Positions 45,047-55,435 of a DNA stretch of 64,000 nucleotides are shown here, in pieces. Each line of letters starts with the position of its first letter. The first letter of the stretch is position 1. The notes below the pieces were generated by a model. That model saw nothing but the letters and a program-made list of their open reading frames with translations, ran no database searches and was not told the DNA's origin. Made by a program: the position numbers and the translations under genes. Origin of the DNA: Cucumibacter marinus DSM 18995. GTDB taxonomy: Bacteria > Pseudomonadota > Alphaproteobacteria > Rhizobiales > Devosiaceae. The stretch spans positions 1 to 64,000 of the forward strand of contig NZ_KE386978.1 of the NCBI RefSeq assembly GCF_000429865.1, given 5' to 3'.

Positions 45047-45592
45047 ATGAACACCCCCCTTGCCGTAACGACCGTATTCGCCGTTACCGTGCTGGGAACC
45101 GGCGCCCTCATGTCGGGCCACAGTCTCACCATGCCGGCTTTTGCCGATGAATCGCCGGCACCGGCGATGGCGATCGATCCGAGCCAGCTGGTGAAGATCG
45201 ATGGGCGCAGCTACAAGGTCACGTTCGACGACACGGTCGACATGGTCCCCACATCCCAGGCCAGCGTCACCAAGGTCGGTTATGGCCGCAGCCAGCAGGT
45301 GAAAGTGGTGTGGAGTACGACCGGGGTCTATTCGACTGACGCCCTGGCCTCGCCAAATGTGCTTTATCCCGGCGTTACAGTTGAACGGGCGTGGGCGGCA
45401 GACACCGCGCAGGTGGCAGCGAACATGGCGCTCGCCAGTTCCTTTACCTTCATGGCAGGCCCGCTCGAGATCAAGCGGGCCGGCGAGCCCGGCTACTTCC
45501 TTACCCAGGAGATCCCGGGAGGCGGTGGCAGAGCCATCCTGACGGACACCGGAAACTGTATCGAATCCGACAGCTTTGTGAGCTGCTTCTAG
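45047..45592 (+). CDS. Exported hypothetical protein under a CtrA-type site
   Basis: The 181-residue protein has an N-terminal export signal of about 33 residues (VFAVTVLGTGALMSG region, cut near AFA-DE). A soluble domain follows, with SYKVTFDDTVDMV, KVGYGRSQQVKVVWSTTGV and two cysteines near the end (GNCIESDSFVSCF). I do not recognise the family. The strong CtrA-type palindrome plus half-site upstream suggests cell-cycle control, as for envelope or flagellum-associated proteins. Confidence 0.7.
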   Translation: MNTPLAVTTVFAVTVLGTGALMSGHSLTMPAFADESPAPAMAIDPSQLVKIDGRSYKVTFDDTVDMVPTSQASVTKVGYGRSQQVKVVWSTTGVYSTDALASPNVLYPGVTVERAWAADTAQVAANMALASSFTFMAGPLEIKRAGEPGYFLTQEIPGGGGRAILTDTGNCIESDSFVSCF

Positions 45593-45658
45593 GGAAAGGT
45601 TCTGGTGGCCGCTCCGCTCCCGCGGTGAACCCCGCCCTCTCTACCGCGCGAGGCGCCG

Positions 45659-46783
45659 CTAGGCCCCTCTGAACCGGTAGAAGACGTGCAGTCCGATCCG
45701 GGTAACGCGCTTCATGCGCGGTGCCCAATGCGGGCTGACATAGGTGGCGTGGTAGTGGGTCGCGTTGGCCACTTCGGAGAGATAGACGTTCCCGTCGATC
45801 ACATCGCGGGCGATCTTTTCGGCCTGCGCCCAGGCCTTGGGCTCGTTCACATGCTCGGGAATGCCGTCACAGGCAAATGAGAACTGGCAGCGATTGCGCC
45901 AGGTCTGGTTCTGGTAGACCACCGCGCAGATGGTTCCAGGATAAGCCTTGTGCTTGACTCGGTTGCGCACGACTTGCCCCACGGCGACCTGTCCGCGATA
46001 GGATTCGCTTCGCGCTTCGAAATAGATCGCTTCGGCCATGCATTTGAACTCGCGCGCGGAAACGTCGAGCGCGGGTTGCATGGTGCCGCGGTGAACGGTC
46101 TCGGGTGCGCTGTCGCGGGCATAGGCGAGCTGACGCGGCACCGCAACCGGGAACGGAATCGAGGGATCGCGCACGACTTCGCCGGACAGCGCCGAAATGG
46201 CGTCGAGCGCGGCGTTGGAAGAGTTGACGTTGCGCCCGGACAGGGCTGCAAGACGTATGCGCTGTTCGGTCTCGGCGAGACGGCGCTCCTCGGCCTTCTT
46301 GTCGTCGGCGGCCTTGCGGGCGGCTTCTGCCTCCTTGCGGACCTTGTCGAGCCGCGCCTCGGCAATGGCAATCCGGGTGGGCGCAAAGAGTTCTGCGATC
46401 TCGATGGCGGTGTGTCTGGGGCGCGCACGGTCGCGCTTGGCGGCGCGGTTGGGACCCCGGAAAACGGTCTGATGGAAAGGATCGGCTGCAGCGACCGCCA
46501 GAACCGGCGTGGCGGTGACGGCATCGGTCACGGTGTTATCGACGCCAAGGCTGGCGGCGGCAAGCTGCATCTGAGCAATCTCGGGATCCATGGCCGGCCC
46601 CGGTACCGTGAGGAACGGAGTGGCGGGCACTGCCCAGCACAAAAAGCCGACAACGGTCAGAGTGGTGACCCGGACCAGCCCGTCGATCAATCTCAATACC
46701 CGTCGGGCAGGTCTTTTACGCCGGTCAAACGCCATAGATACGCAACTACTACACACACTGAAAACCGAGCGGATGCATCGCAT
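45659..46783 (-). CDS. Cell-wall hydrolase (SleB/Hydrolase_2)
   Basis: The protein has about 374 residues. An N-terminal membrane or signal helix (TTLTVVGFLCWAVPATPF) is followed by a Lys/Glu/Ala-rich coiled stretch (ARLDKVRKEAEAARKAADDK). The C-terminal catalytic domain has FKCMAEAIYFEARSESYRGQ (catalytic Glu) and RCQFSFACDG. SleB-type enzymes cleave peptidoglycan glycan strands as lytic transglycosylases. The start is uncertain: the ATG at 46783 has GGGGAA upstream, while ATGs at 46735 and 46798 lack ribosome sites. The palindrome TCAATG-N5-CATTGA lies at 46801-46817. Confidence 0.83.
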   Translation of the reverse strand: MRCIRSVFSVCSSCVSMAFDRRKRPARRVLRLIDGLVRVTTLTVVGFLCWAVPATPFLTVPGPAMDPEIAQMQLAAASLGVDNTVTDAVTATPVLAVAAADPFHQTVFRGPNRAAKRDRARPRHTAIEIAELFAPTRIAIAEARLDKVRKEAEAARKAADDKKAEERRLAETEQRIRLAALSGRNVNSSNAALDAISALSGEVVRDPSIPFPVAVPRQLAYARDSAPETVHRGTMQPALDVSAREFKCMAEAIYFEARSESYRGQVAVGQVVRNRVKHKAYPGTICAVVYQNQTWRNRCQFSFACDGIPEHVNEPKAWAQAEKIARDVIDGNVYLSEVANATHYHATYVSPHWAPRMKRVTRIGLHVFYRFRGA

Positions 46784-47021
46784 TCGCCTGTTCCCCATCA
46801 TCAATGATTAACATTGATGACCGGTAAACGCGGGTGATCGGGCGCGGTCGGGGCGCTGGCGTGACACGGTAAGGGTGATTTGCGGGCCGATTACAGGCGT
46901 CCGGCCGGCGATTTCTGGGCGGTGCGGGAGACAGCGTTCGCGTGGAATCGGAGCGTCACCGACACTTGAGTGGTCGCATTGTTGTTGCGAAAAACCGGCA
47001 TCCGTTTCTTCGCACGATGGT

Positions 47022-49397
47022 CTAGGCGGCGGCCATCTGGGCCAGTACCAGGCGGGAAACCGGCACCCGGTAGGGCGAACAACTCACATAGTCGATGGGG
47101 AGCTTAGAGAAGAATCGCAGGGATTTCGGATCGCCTGCATGTTCGCCGCAGATCCCGATCCTGAGATGAGGATTGGCATCCCTGCCCCGCTCGATGGCCA
47201 TCTTGATCAATTCGCCCACGCCGTCCTGATCGATGGTGACGAAGGGGTCGTGATCGAAAATGTTCTTGCGCCGATAGGGGGCGAGGAAGGCCGGGGCATC
47301 GTCGCGGGAGATGCCATAAGTGGTCTGGGTCAGATCGTTCGTGCCGAACGAGAAGAAATCGACATGGCGGGCAATCTCCCCGGCGCGGAAGCAGGCGCGC
47401 GGCAATTCGATCATGGTGCCGAACAGCACCGAGAGATGCGCGTCCTCGACAATGCGCTCCGCATCGAGCAGGCCCATGACCTGTTTGCGGACCCAGGCGA
47501 CCTCGCGCGACGAGGCCACGAACGGCACCATGATCTCGAGCTGCATGGGGCCGAGCCGGTCGGCGGCGGTGCGCAGCCCCGCGATCAGTGCCCGCACCTG
47601 CATGTCGAGGATGTCGGGATGCGAGATGGCCAGCCTGCAGCCGCGATGGCCAAGCATGGGGTTGACCTCGTCGAGCCGGTCTAGCCGGGCGCGCAACACC
47701 CTCACCGACAGGCCGAGCGAGGCCGCGGTTTCCTCGATATCCTCTTCGGTGCGCGGAAGGAATTCATGCAGTGGCGGATCGAAAAGGCGCACCGTGACCG
47801 GCTTGCCGGGCATGACGGCGAACAGATCGGCGTAGTCACCGGCCTGGTACTGCACGAGGCCCTTGAGCGCTTCGGTGCGGTCAGTTTCGGATTCGGAGAG
47901 AATGAGGCGCCGGAGCGCCACCATGCGCTCGGCGGAAAAGAACATGTGCTCTGAGCGGGCGAGGCCGATCCCTTCGGCGCCGAATGACAGCGCAGTGCGC
48001 GCCGCCTCGACGGTTTCCACATTGGTGCGTACGGCGATAGTGCGCTTGCCGTCGGCCCAATCGAGCAGCTTGCCGATCGCGCCCCCCATCGAGGGACGCG
48101 AGAGCGGCAAAGCGTCCTGATAGATCTGGCCAGTGGTGCCCTCGATGGTGATCTTGTCGCCTGCAGAAAAGGTGCGGTTGCCGATCTGGCAGGTCATCGC
48201 CTCATGATCGATCTGCAGCGAGCGGACACCCGCGACGCATGGTTTGCCGGTGATGCGGGCGACCACGGCGGCGTGGCTGGTCATGCCGCCACGGGCGGTG
48301 AGAATGCCGGTGGCCGCCTTCATGCCTTCGATGTCGGTGGGGCCGGTCTCGATGGCGACGAGGATGCAATGCTTGCCGCGGGCGCGGGTGCGGGCCGCAT
48401 CCTCGGGCGAGAAGACAATCTCGCCGCTGGCGGCCCCCGGCGACACGCCGAGGCCCGTCTCGATCGGCTCGGTGCGTGATTTGGAGGCAAGGCGCGGATG
48501 CAGCAATTGCGGGATCTGCTCGGCATCGATGCTGGAGACGGCCTGAAGCGGGGACCAGACACCGGATTCGACCCGGTCGCGTGCGGCTTCGAGGATCGCG
48601 GCAGCGCCGACCTGAACCGGTCTTGCCGAGAGGAAGACCAGGGATTGGCCTGAACCGGCAACCAGGCAGGCCATGTGTTCGCCGGCAGCCGCATCGACCA
48701 CGGCGGCGATTTTGCTGGCGCGGTCACCAAGCCGTGACAGACCTTCATGAGTGGAGCCAGCGATGGCGGTCGGTCCCATGGCTCCCGTCTGTGCATCGCG
48801 GGAAAGGAATTGCGCCAGCGCGCCCGGCGCCATGGACTGCACGATGACGATCTCGTGGTCGCGGGCGCGGCGTTCGGTTTCCTCCACCCAGACCGGACCG
48901 GTCAGACCGTAAGAATCAAAAGCGCGCTGAATGGCGCGGGCGAGCGGCCTGTCGGTATCGATGGATTCGGCAGGGCTGCCCGGGGCCGGCACGTCGAGCC
49001 GTGCGCGTGCCAGCCCGGCCTGATGCACGGGCGCGGAGGTGCGCACGGCAAGCGGCGGCGGTGACTGGTTGGGCGGCACGAGCTTCAAAAGGTTGGTCAC
49101 CCAGGCGCTGAGCAGTTTGCTCTCCCGCCCTTTTTCTGCCTGCAACGCCTCCCAGGCGCCACGGGTGATGACCACGGTGGGGCAGACGGGCAGACCGGCG
49201 CGGGAGACCGCATCCAGCCATTTCGCCTTGCCGGTCAACAGGCGCCGCTGCGCCGCCGAAAGGCTGGCGCTGCCCCGGGCCGGGGCGATGGCCACAATCT
49301 CTTGTTCGGGGGCGAGGGACACGGTCGACCACTTTGAAGGGCAATGCGAATTTCGTGCATATTGCCTGTCACGGCGGCGCGCCGCAACCACAGCCAT
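47022..49397 (-). CDS. Pyruvate phosphate dikinase-like PEP-utilising enzyme with reduced ATP-grasp domain
   Basis: The 791-residue protein ends with a full-length PEP/pyruvate TIM barrel (GAEGIGLARSEHMFF, FDPPLHEFLP, NPMLGHRGCRL, FSFGTNDLTQTTYG, IGICGEHAG) and has the phospho-histidine loop ARGGMTSHAAVVAR. The region before it is ~370 residues instead of ~455 in classical PPDK. It lacks the Gly-rich GGKGANLAEM-type ATP site, reading LLTGKAKWLDAVSRAGLPVC instead. It may have lost or altered the nucleotide reaction. The start at 49397 has no clear ribosome site, and a GTG at 49322 is possible. It is divergent from ispH. Confidence 0.8.
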   Translation of the reverse strand: MAVVAARRRDRQYARNSHCPSKWSTVSLAPEQEIVAIAPARGSASLSAAQRRLLTGKAKWLDAVSRAGLPVCPTVVITRGAWEALQAEKGRESKLLSAWVTNLLKLVPPNQSPPPLAVRTSAPVHQAGLARARLDVPAPGSPAESIDTDRPLARAIQRAFDSYGLTGPVWVEETERRARDHEIVIVQSMAPGALAQFLSRDAQTGAMGPTAIAGSTHEGLSRLGDRASKIAAVVDAAAGEHMACLVAGSGQSLVFLSARPVQVGAAAILEAARDRVESGVWSPLQAVSSIDAEQIPQLLHPRLASKSRTEPIETGLGVSPGAASGEIVFSPEDAARTRARGKHCILVAIETGPTDIEGMKAATGILTARGGMTSHAAVVARITGKPCVAGVRSLQIDHEAMTCQIGNRTFSAGDKITIEGTTGQIYQDALPLSRPSMGGAIGKLLDWADGKRTIAVRTNVETVEAARTALSFGAEGIGLARSEHMFFSAERMVALRRLILSESETDRTEALKGLVQYQAGDYADLFAVMPGKPVTVRLFDPPLHEFLPRTEEDIEETAASLGLSVRVLRARLDRLDEVNPMLGHRGCRLAISHPDILDMQVRALIAGLRTAADRLGPMQLEIMVPFVASSREVAWVRKQVMGLLDAERIVEDAHLSVLFGTMIELPRACFRAGEIARHVDFFSFGTNDLTQTTYGISRDDAPAFLAPYRRKNIFDHDPFVTIDQDGVGELIKMAIERGRDANPHLRIGICGEHAGDPKSLRFFSKLPIDYVSCSPYRVPVSRLVLAQMAAA

Positions 49398-49479
49398 TGC
49401 CGCAGGTTAAGGCGCGGGCCGGGCAATTGCGATCCTGCACGATCTTGACTTCGCCATATCGAAAGCGCATGTCCGGGCC

Positions 49480-50439
49480 ATGGCCAAGACCGACCCACTT
49501 GAAATCATTCTGTGCGCCCCGCGCGGCTTTTGCGCCGGGGTGGACCGTGCCATCCAGATCGTGGAGCTGGCGCTCCAGAAATACGGTGCGCCGGTTTATG
49601 TGCGGCACGAGATCGTGCACAACAAATATGTCGTCGACAGCCTGAAGGCGAAGGGCGCAGTCTTTGTCGAGGAACTCGACGAGATCCCCGACACCGAGGC
49701 GCCAGTGGTTTTTTCGGCGCATGGAGTGCCCAAGAAAGTGCCGCTGGATGCCGAAAAGCGGGCCATGTTCTATCTCGATGCGACCTGTCCACTCGTCTCC
49801 AAGGTACATGTCGAGGCCCAGCGCCATCATGCCGATGGCATGGAAGTGCTGCTGATCGGTCATGCCGGACATCCCGAAGTGATCGGTACGATGGGACAAT
49901 TGCCCGATGGCGCCATCAGCCTGATCGAGACCGTCGACGATGTGGCGGCGTTCGAGCCCCGCGATCCGGAAAAGCTGGCCTTCGTGACCCAGACGACATT
50001 GTCGGTCGATGACACGGCCAACATCGTCGCGGCGCTCAAGGCGCGGTTCCCGGCGATTCAGGGTCCGCACAAGGAGGACATCTGCTACGCCACCACCAAT
50101 CGGCAGGAAGCGGTCAAGCAGATCGCGCCTGAAGTCGATGCCATGATCGTGGTCGGTGCCCCGAACTCCTCGAACTCCATGCGCCTGGTCGAAGTCGCAG
50201 AGCGCTCGGGTTGCCCGAGGGCCGCGCTGGTGCAGCGCGCCAGCGATATCGACTGGGATTTCTTCGCCGGCATTTCGAGGCTTGGCGTGACCGCCGGTGC
50301 TTCGGCACCCGAACAGCTCGTCGATGAGATCATCGAGGCCTTCGGCGCGCGCTATGACATCTCGGTGTCCTCGAATGTGACCGCGCGGGAGACCATCTCG
50401 TTCAACCTGCCGAAAGAATTGCGGGCCGTGCCCGCATGA
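49480..50439 (+). CDS. ispH: 4-Hydroxy-3-methylbut-2-enyl diphosphate reductase
   Basis: The 319-residue enzyme has the three cluster cysteines in [23 protein letters not shown] and [13 protein letters not shown]'s neighbour region (GCPRAAL / [10 protein letters not shown]). The substrate-binding [10 protein letters not shown] and FSAHGVP are present. IspH makes IPP and DMAPP from HMBPP using a [4Fe-4S] cluster, the last MEP-pathway step. The stop overlaps the GNAT gene start as ATGA. Confidence 0.95.
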   Translation: MAKTDPLEIILCAPRGFCAGVDRAIQIVELALQKYGAPVYVRHEIVHNKYVVDSLKAKGAVFVEELDEIPDTEAPVVFSAHGVPKKVPLDAEKRAMFYLDATCPLVSKVHVEAQRHHADGMEVLLIGHAGHPEVIGTMGQLPDGAISLIETVDDVAAFEPRDPEKLAFVTQTTLSVDDTANIVAALKARFPAIQGPHKEDICYATTNRQEAVKQIAPEVDAMIVVGAPNSSNSMRLVEVAERSGCPRAALVQRASDIDWDFFAGISRLGVTAGASAPEQLVDEIIEAFGARYDISVSSNVTARETISFNLPKELRAVPA

Positions 50440-50981
50440 GCGAGCGAACGACCGTCCTGACAAGCGACAGGCTGGTCTTTTCTACCTGGCTCGACACCGA
50501 TCTCGACGACATCTTCGCCCTGCATTCCGACCCTGAAGTGACCCGCTATATCAGCGCGCGCGGCAAGCCCGAGAGCCGTGAGCGCGGACGCGAGCGGCTC
50601 AGCCAATGGGCAGCGGACCACGCCCGGCACGGGTTCTGCAAGTTCCGCGTCACGAGCCGCGACCGCGGAGATTTCCTCGGTCGCGCCGGCTTCGGTATGC
50701 TGGGAAGCGGAGGGGACGGCGAGGCGGTTCCAGAGCTCGGCTACGCCCTTTGCCGGTCGGCATGGGGACAGGGCTATGCAAGTGAGGCGTCGATGGCCCT
50801 CAGGGACTGGTTTTTCAATGAGGGGTTCGGCGACCGGTTCATTGCCTTTGCCGACCTTGAAAACCCGGGATCCTTGCGCGTGCTCGAAAAGATCGGCATG
50901 CGCCGGACTCATCAGGCGCCGCTTGAATCCGGTGCCCTTTTTCAATTCTTCGACCTGACGCGAGACGAGTGGCGTGGCTGA
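50436..50981 (+). CDS. GNAT-family N-acetyltransferase (RimJ/RimL type)
   Basis: The 181-residue protein fits the Acetyltransf_3 pattern. It begins [21 protein letters not shown] and has [19 protein letters not shown] (acetyl-CoA loop Q/RxxGxG/A) near residue 100 and [15 protein letters not shown] near 145. These enzymes acetylate protein N-termini or small molecules; the target is unknown. It overlaps ispH (4 bases) and rnhA (8 bases), so the three genes are co-translated. Confidence 0.88.
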   Translation: MSERTTVLTSDRLVFSTWLDTDLDDIFALHSDPEVTRYISARGKPESRERGRERLSQWAADHARHGFCKFRVTSRDRGDFLGRAGFGMLGSGGDGEAVPELGYALCRSAWGQGYASEASMALRDWFFNEGFGDRFIAFADLENPGSLRVLEKIGMRRTHQAPLESGALFQFFDLTRDEWRG

Positions 50982-51435
50982 TACCGTAATAATCCATACC
51001 GATGGCGCCTGCTCGGGCAATCCCGGCCCCGGCGGCTGGGGAGCCTTGCTGGAATTCAACGGCAAGACCAAGGCGCTCAAGGGCGGCGAGGCGGAAACCA
51101 CCAATAACCGCATGGAGTTGACCGCGGCCATCGAGGCCCTCAGCGCGCTCAAGCGCCCCTGCAAGGTCGAGCTGCATACGGACAGTTCCTACGTCAAGGA
51201 CGGCATCACCAAGTGGATCCATGGCTGGAAACGCAATGGCTGGAAGACGGCGCAGAAGAAGCCGGTGAAAAATGCCGAACTGTGGCAGGCGCTGGATGAG
51301 GCGCTCAAGCGCCACGATGTGAGCTTTCACTGGGTCAAGGGTCATGCCGGGCATGACGGCAATGAGCGGGCCGACGAACTGGCCAATGAGGGCATGGAGC
51401 CGTTCAAGCCAAGGAAGCGCAAGGCGGCTTCCTAG
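50974..51435 (+). CDS. rnhA: Ribonuclease HI
   Basis: The 153-residue enzyme keeps all four catalytic acids: Asp in [16 protein letters not shown], Glu in NNRMELTAA, Asp in [10 protein letters not shown] and Asp in [10 protein letters not shown]. It removes RNA from RNA-DNA hybrids. The start is a GTG at 50974, overlapping the GNAT gene. The basic C-terminus (KPRKRKAAS) may help nucleic-acid binding. Confidence 0.96.
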   Translation: MADTVIIHTDGACSGNPGPGGWGALLEFNGKTKALKGGEAETTNNRMELTAAIEALSALKRPCKVELHTDSSYVKDGITKWIHGWKRNGWKTAQKKPVKNAELWQALDEALKRHDVSFHWVKGHAGHDGNERADELANEGMEPFKPRKRKAAS

Positions 51436-51456
51436 CCAGGAGGCAGGTGCGCCCCC

Positions 51457-52263
51457 TCACCCCTCCAGCAGCCGGGCGCTCAATTCCTTGGCGAGGCGGG
51501 CGGCGAGCATCGCCGTCATGCCATTCACGTCGCGGTGGGGATTCAGCTCAACGATGTCGGCGCCGACCAGGTCGGCATCGAGCCGATGGATGAGGTCAAT
51601 GACCTGGCGCGAACTCAGCCCGCCCGGCTCGATATGGCTGACGCCGGGAGCATAGGCAGGGTCGATACCATCGAGGTCGATGGTGACATAGAGAGGGCCA
51701 TCGAAGCGCAGCGCCGTGACGTTGCGCCAGTCCTTCATCTCGTAAATCTCGACGCCGTGGCGCTTGGCCTGGTTGCGCTGGTGCTCGTTGAGCGTTCGTA
51801 TGCCGACCTGGACGAGGCGCGCGACCTTCTTGGTCTCCATGATGCGTGCGAAGACCGAGGCATGGGAATAAGGGTTGTCGTCGAAATCTGCATAGAGATC
51901 GGCATGGGCATCGATCTGCAGGATATTGAGGTCCTCGTGGAAATCGAGATGCGCCTCAATGAGCGGCCAGGTCACCGAATGGTCGCCGCCGAATGACAGC
52001 ACACGATGCTCATTGGCCAGCAGCGCGGTGGCCGCTGCCTTGATGGCGGTGAAGGCGCTCTCGCCCTTGAGGTCGGTGACCGCGATATCGCCGGCATCGT
52101 GCCAGTCTTCGCTGGCGCCGAGATCGACCCCGGTTTCGGTCCACATATTGGCCGAAGGCGAGTGAATGGCTTCCCGGATACGGGCCGGCGCCAGCGCCGC
52201 GCCGGTCAGATAGCTCGAATTGACGTCGTGCGGAATGCCGAGGAGCGAGACGCTCTGTGCCAA
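51457..52263 (-). CDS. Ureohydrolase (agmatinase/arginase family)
   Basis: The 268-residue protein carries the binuclear manganese motifs SFGGDHSVTW near residue 92, IDAHADLYADF near 117 and TIDLDGIDPAYAPG near 198. Family members hydrolyse arginine, agmatine or guanidino acids to urea. The spacing fits agmatinase-like enzymes slightly better than arginases, but the substrate cannot be assigned from motifs. It lies between rnhA (convergent) and glyS (same strand, 24 bases upstream). Confidence 0.85.
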   Translation of the reverse strand: MAQSVSLLGIPHDVNSSYLTGAALAPARIREAIHSPSANMWTETGVDLGASEDWHDAGDIAVTDLKGESAFTAIKAAATALLANEHRVLSFGGDHSVTWPLIEAHLDFHEDLNILQIDAHADLYADFDDNPYSHASVFARIMETKKVARLVQVGIRTLNEHQRNQAKRHGVEIYEMKDWRNVTALRFDGPLYVTIDLDGIDPAYAPGVSHIEPGGLSSRQVIDLIHRLDADLVGADIVELNPHRDVNGMTAMLAARLAKELSARLLEG

Positions 52264-52287
52264 ACCGGTTCCCCCAAACGCGTGTCC

Positions 52288-54330
52288 CTATCCGGCCACC
52301 TTAGAGAAATCCGCGATCAAATGCATCGTATTCCGCAGCCGCGCCAGGATGTTGAGCCGGCCGGCGCGGATTTCGGGATCGGGATCGTTGACCAGCACCT
52401 TGTCGAAGAAGGCATCGACCGGCTCGCGCAGCCCGGCCAGCTGATCGAGCGCATCGGCGAAATCGCCCTCGGCGATCGCGGCGGACACGGCCTCCTCGCA
52501 GACGATGACGGCGCTTGCCAGCGCGTGGCTCTCGTCGCTCGGAAGGCTGGCGGTGTCGACCGACCCGTCAAAGGCTTTGCCGTCCTTCTTTTCCTCGGCG
52601 GCGAGGATGTTGGCGGCACGGCGGTAGCCGGCGAGAAGATTGGCACCGGCATCGGAGCCGAGAAATGCCGACAGGGCCTCGACCCGGCGGGTGATCACCA
52701 GCATGTCGGCGCTCGTCTCCGAGATCACAGCGTCAACGAGATCATGCCGTGCGCCCTGATCCCGCAGCATGACCTTGAGCCGGTCATGGAAGAAGGACAG
52801 GAGATCCGAAGGCGCCTCGACGAGGCCGTCAGAAAGGTCAAGCGAAATCCCATTCTCGACCAGCATGCGGATGACGCCGAGCGCAGCGCGGCGCAGCGCA
52901 AAGGGATCCTTGGAGCCCGTGGGCTTTTCGTCGATGGCAAAGAAACCGGTCAGCAGATCGAGCTTGTCGGCCAGCGCCACCGCAATCGAGACCGGCTCGG
53001 TGGGCACCTCATCGGACGGGCCGAGCGGCTTGTAGTGCATCTCGATGGCGGTCGCGACGGCTTCGCTTTCGCCCTGGGCCGTGGCGTAGTAGCGCCCCAT
53101 CAGGCCCTGCAGTTCGGTGAACTCAAACACCATCTCGGTGGCCAGGTCCGCCTTGGCGATCAGCGCGGCGCGCTCTGCTTCTGCCCGGCTGGCACCGATC
53201 CGATCGGCGATGGTGCCCGCCAGACCCACGAGGCGATCGACGCGGGCGCGCTGGGTTCCGAGCTTTTCGTGGAAGATCACGCTTTCGAGCCGCGGCAGGC
53301 GATCCTCGAGCGGGGTCTTGATGTCGGAATCATAGAAGAACTTGGCGTCCGACAGGCGGGCGCGGATGACGCGCTCATTGCCCGCGACAATCGTCTTGCC
53401 GCCATCGCTTGCGACAAGGTTCGAGACGAGGATGAAGCGATTGGCGAGCTTGCCGGTCTTTTGGTCGCGCAGGCAGAAGCATTTCTGGTTGGCGCGGATG
53501 GTGGTGATGATCACCTCTTCGGGCAGCGAGAGGAATTCGGGGTCGAACGCGCCCATCATCACGACGGGGAATTCGACGAGCCCTGCGACTTCCTCGAGCA
53601 GACCCTCATCCGAAATCACCTCCAGGCCAGCGGCGAAAGCGAGATGCTCGGCATCGGTGCGGATCATGTCGATCCGACGGTCGAGATCGACGATCACTTT
53701 CGCCTTCTCTAGTGCGGGCTGGTAATCCTCGAAACGGCGCACGCGGATAGCGTCCGGCGCCATGAAGCGGTGGCCGAAGGTCAGATCGGTGCTGTGAATG
53801 CCGTCGACCTCGAATGAAATCGTCTCGGTCTCGTCATTGTCGGTCGCAAACACCGCCAGAACCGCGCGCAGCGGGCGCACCCAGGTCATGGTGCCCGAGC
53901 CCCAGCGCATCGACTTGGCCCAGGGGAAACTCTTGATCACTTTGGGCACAAGCGCGCCGATGATCTCGGGGGCGGGCTCGCCCGGCTTTTCGGTCACGGC
54001 GACGTAGAAATCGCCCTTTTTGGGGTCCGACTGCACGGTCGCCTGATCGACGCTGGCGAGACCGGCTGCACGCAGGAAGCCTTCGATGGCCTTTTCGGGT
54101 GCATCGGTGCGCGGTCCCTTGCGCTCTTCACGGCGGTCGGGCGAACTGGCCGGCAGGCCGGAGACGGTCAGCGCCAGGCGGCGCGGCGTCACAAAGGCCT
54201 TTGCGCCGGCATAGGTCAGACCCGCTTCGACGAGACCATCGGTCACCATTTTCTTGAGGGTGTCGGCGGCGCGGCGCTGAAAGCGCGCGGGAATCTCTTC
54301 CGAGAACAGTTCAAGCAGCAATTCGGGCAT
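52288..54330 (-). CDS. glyS: Glycine-tRNA ligase beta subunit
   Basis: The 680-residue protein starts with the family signature [20 protein letters not shown]. It contains [37 protein letters not shown], the HD-like [20 protein letters not shown] region and a C-terminal anticodon-recognition domain with [17 protein letters not shown]. It works with GlyQ (60021-60944) as an alpha2-beta2 synthetase. The two genes, normally adjacent, are separated here by about 5.7 kb that includes DUF2207/LemA and the lipoprotein array. Confidence 0.95.
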   Translation of the reverse strand: MPELLLELFSEEIPARFQRRAADTLKKMVTDGLVEAGLTYAGAKAFVTPRRLALTVSGLPASSPDRREERKGPRTDAPEKAIEGFLRAAGLASVDQATVQSDPKKGDFYVAVTEKPGEPAPEIIGALVPKVIKSFPWAKSMRWGSGTMTWVRPLRAVLAVFATDNDETETISFEVDGIHSTDLTFGHRFMAPDAIRVRRFEDYQPALEKAKVIVDLDRRIDMIRTDAEHLAFAAGLEVISDEGLLEEVAGLVEFPVVMMGAFDPEFLSLPEEVIITTIRANQKCFCLRDQKTGKLANRFILVSNLVASDGGKTIVAGNERVIRARLSDAKFFYDSDIKTPLEDRLPRLESVIFHEKLGTQRARVDRLVGLAGTIADRIGASRAEAERAALIAKADLATEMVFEFTELQGLMGRYYATAQGESEAVATAIEMHYKPLGPSDEVPTEPVSIAVALADKLDLLTGFFAIDEKPTGSKDPFALRRAALGVIRMLVENGISLDLSDGLVEAPSDLLSFFHDRLKVMLRDQGARHDLVDAVISETSADMLVITRRVEALSAFLGSDAGANLLAGYRRAANILAAEEKKDGKAFDGSVDTASLPSDESHALASAVIVCEEAVSAAIAEGDFADALDQLAGLREPVDAFFDKVLVNDPDPEIRAGRLNILARLRNTMHLIADFSKVAG

Positions 54331-54451
54331 TGCGAAGGTCCGGCCAGTCCAAGAATATGCGGGCCCAGAAGTATGCGGGCGGGCTTGCGTAACAAGCCGC
54401 TCGATGAATGTCTATTGCCAACTCGTCAGACCGGAGCGCCCCTACGCCATC

Positions 54452-54973
54452 ATGACCGCCTCTCCGCCGAACAATGGCCGGCTCCCGGTTACCCCCGAAG
54501 TTCTCACAGAGGCGCGGGCGATGATTGCCGCCGCACGGCATGCGGCGCTTGGCAGCCTGTCGCCCGAGGATGGCTGGCCGGTTGTGACGCGGATCGGGAT
54601 CGCTCCCTTTGAGCAGGGCCGGGTGGCAGCGCTGGTTTCCGGGCTCACGGCCCATACCCCGGCGCTCCTCAACGATGAGAGGTGCGCCTTGATGATCGGG
54701 GAAACGGGCAAAGGCGATCCGCTCGCCCATCCGCGGCTGATGCTGAAGTGCGAAGCGCGGGCTGTGCGGCGGGACGATGCCGCGTTTGCTGCGGTGCGTG
54801 CCGCCTGTCTCACCGCACAGCCCAAGTCAGCGCTCTATGCGGACCTGCCGGATTTCATCGGCATCGTGTTCACGCCCCTCAGCGTCAGCTTCAATGCCGG
54901 GTTCGGGCGCGCCTATGCGTTCGAGGGTGCGTTGCTGGACGGCGGATCAGAAGCGGGCGCAGGCAACCCTTGA
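54452..54973 (+). CDS. HugZ-like pyridoxamine-oxidase-fold protein
   Basis: The 173-residue protein has the split-barrel flavin/haem fold pattern: ARHAALGSLSPEDGWPVVTRIGI near residue 30, ALLNDERCALMIGE near 70 and DPLAHPRLMLKCEAR near 90. A terminal ADLPDFIGIVFTPLSVSFNAGFGRAY matches HugZ-like proteins involved in haem handling. The ATG at 54452 opens the conserved part. The last 27 bases overlap the end of the convergent gene at 54947. Confidence 0.82.
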   Translation: MTASPPNNGRLPVTPEVLTEARAMIAAARHAALGSLSPEDGWPVVTRIGIAPFEQGRVAALVSGLTAHTPALLNDERCALMIGETGKGDPLAHPRLMLKCEARAVRRDDAAFAAVRAACLTAQPKSALYADLPDFIGIVFTPLSVSFNAGFGRAYAFEGALLDGGSEAGAGNP

Positions 54974-55435
54974 TCGGCCGATTTCCGCGTAATCGGGCTC
55001 GATGCGCTCGGGGTCGACGTAAAAGCCGCGTGTTGCGGCAATAGGAGCAGCCAGTTCGTCAGGCGCTTGATCGGAGATCAGCGCGAAAATCTCGGGCGGG
55101 GCGGTGCCATAGGTTCGGTAGAAGAAGTCAGGAAATTGCCTGATCAGGAAGGGATCTGCCGTTGCCACGCAAACCGCCGCAAAGGGTATGCCGGCGATAT
55201 CAAGCCCGCCCTCGACCCGCCAGCAATTCTCGCCGTCCTGACTGAAGGCCGGTGCGGCTGGATCGATAGCACCTGCGTCGGCAAGACTTAACAGGAGCGG
55301 CAGGGCCTGCGGCGTGTCATGGCAGGCGATCAGCTTCTGGATATGCCAGTCGCGCGCGTCATCAGCCAGGACAGGAGACGCCAGCAATAACAGGCTGACC
55401 AGCGCTGCCAGTGCCCGATCGGCAAGCGAGGTCAC
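54947..55435 (-). CDS. Secreted hypothetical protein
   Basis: The 162-residue protein has a clear signal peptide (ALAALVSLLLLASPVLA-DD). The mature part has four cysteines (LIACHD, GENCWR, AAVCVA, RVACARF) that could form two disulphides. No family is recognised. Its start overlaps the stop of the DUF2207 gene by four bases, so it is probably the last gene of the LemA-DUF2207 transcript. Confidence 0.7.
   Translation of the reverse strand: MTSLADRALAALVSLLLLASPVLADDARDWHIQKLIACHDTPQALPLLLSLADAGAIDPAAPAFSQDGENCWRVEGGLDIAGIPFAAVCVATADPFLIRQFPDFFYRTYGTAPPEIFALISDQAPDELAAPIAATRGFYVDPERIEPDYAEIGRSRVACARF

Noticed and set aside
52006-53712. 568-residue plus-strand open frame
   Set aside because: It is the mirror of glyS, whose minus-strand protein matches its family end to end; GC-rich codons leave the opposite strand open.
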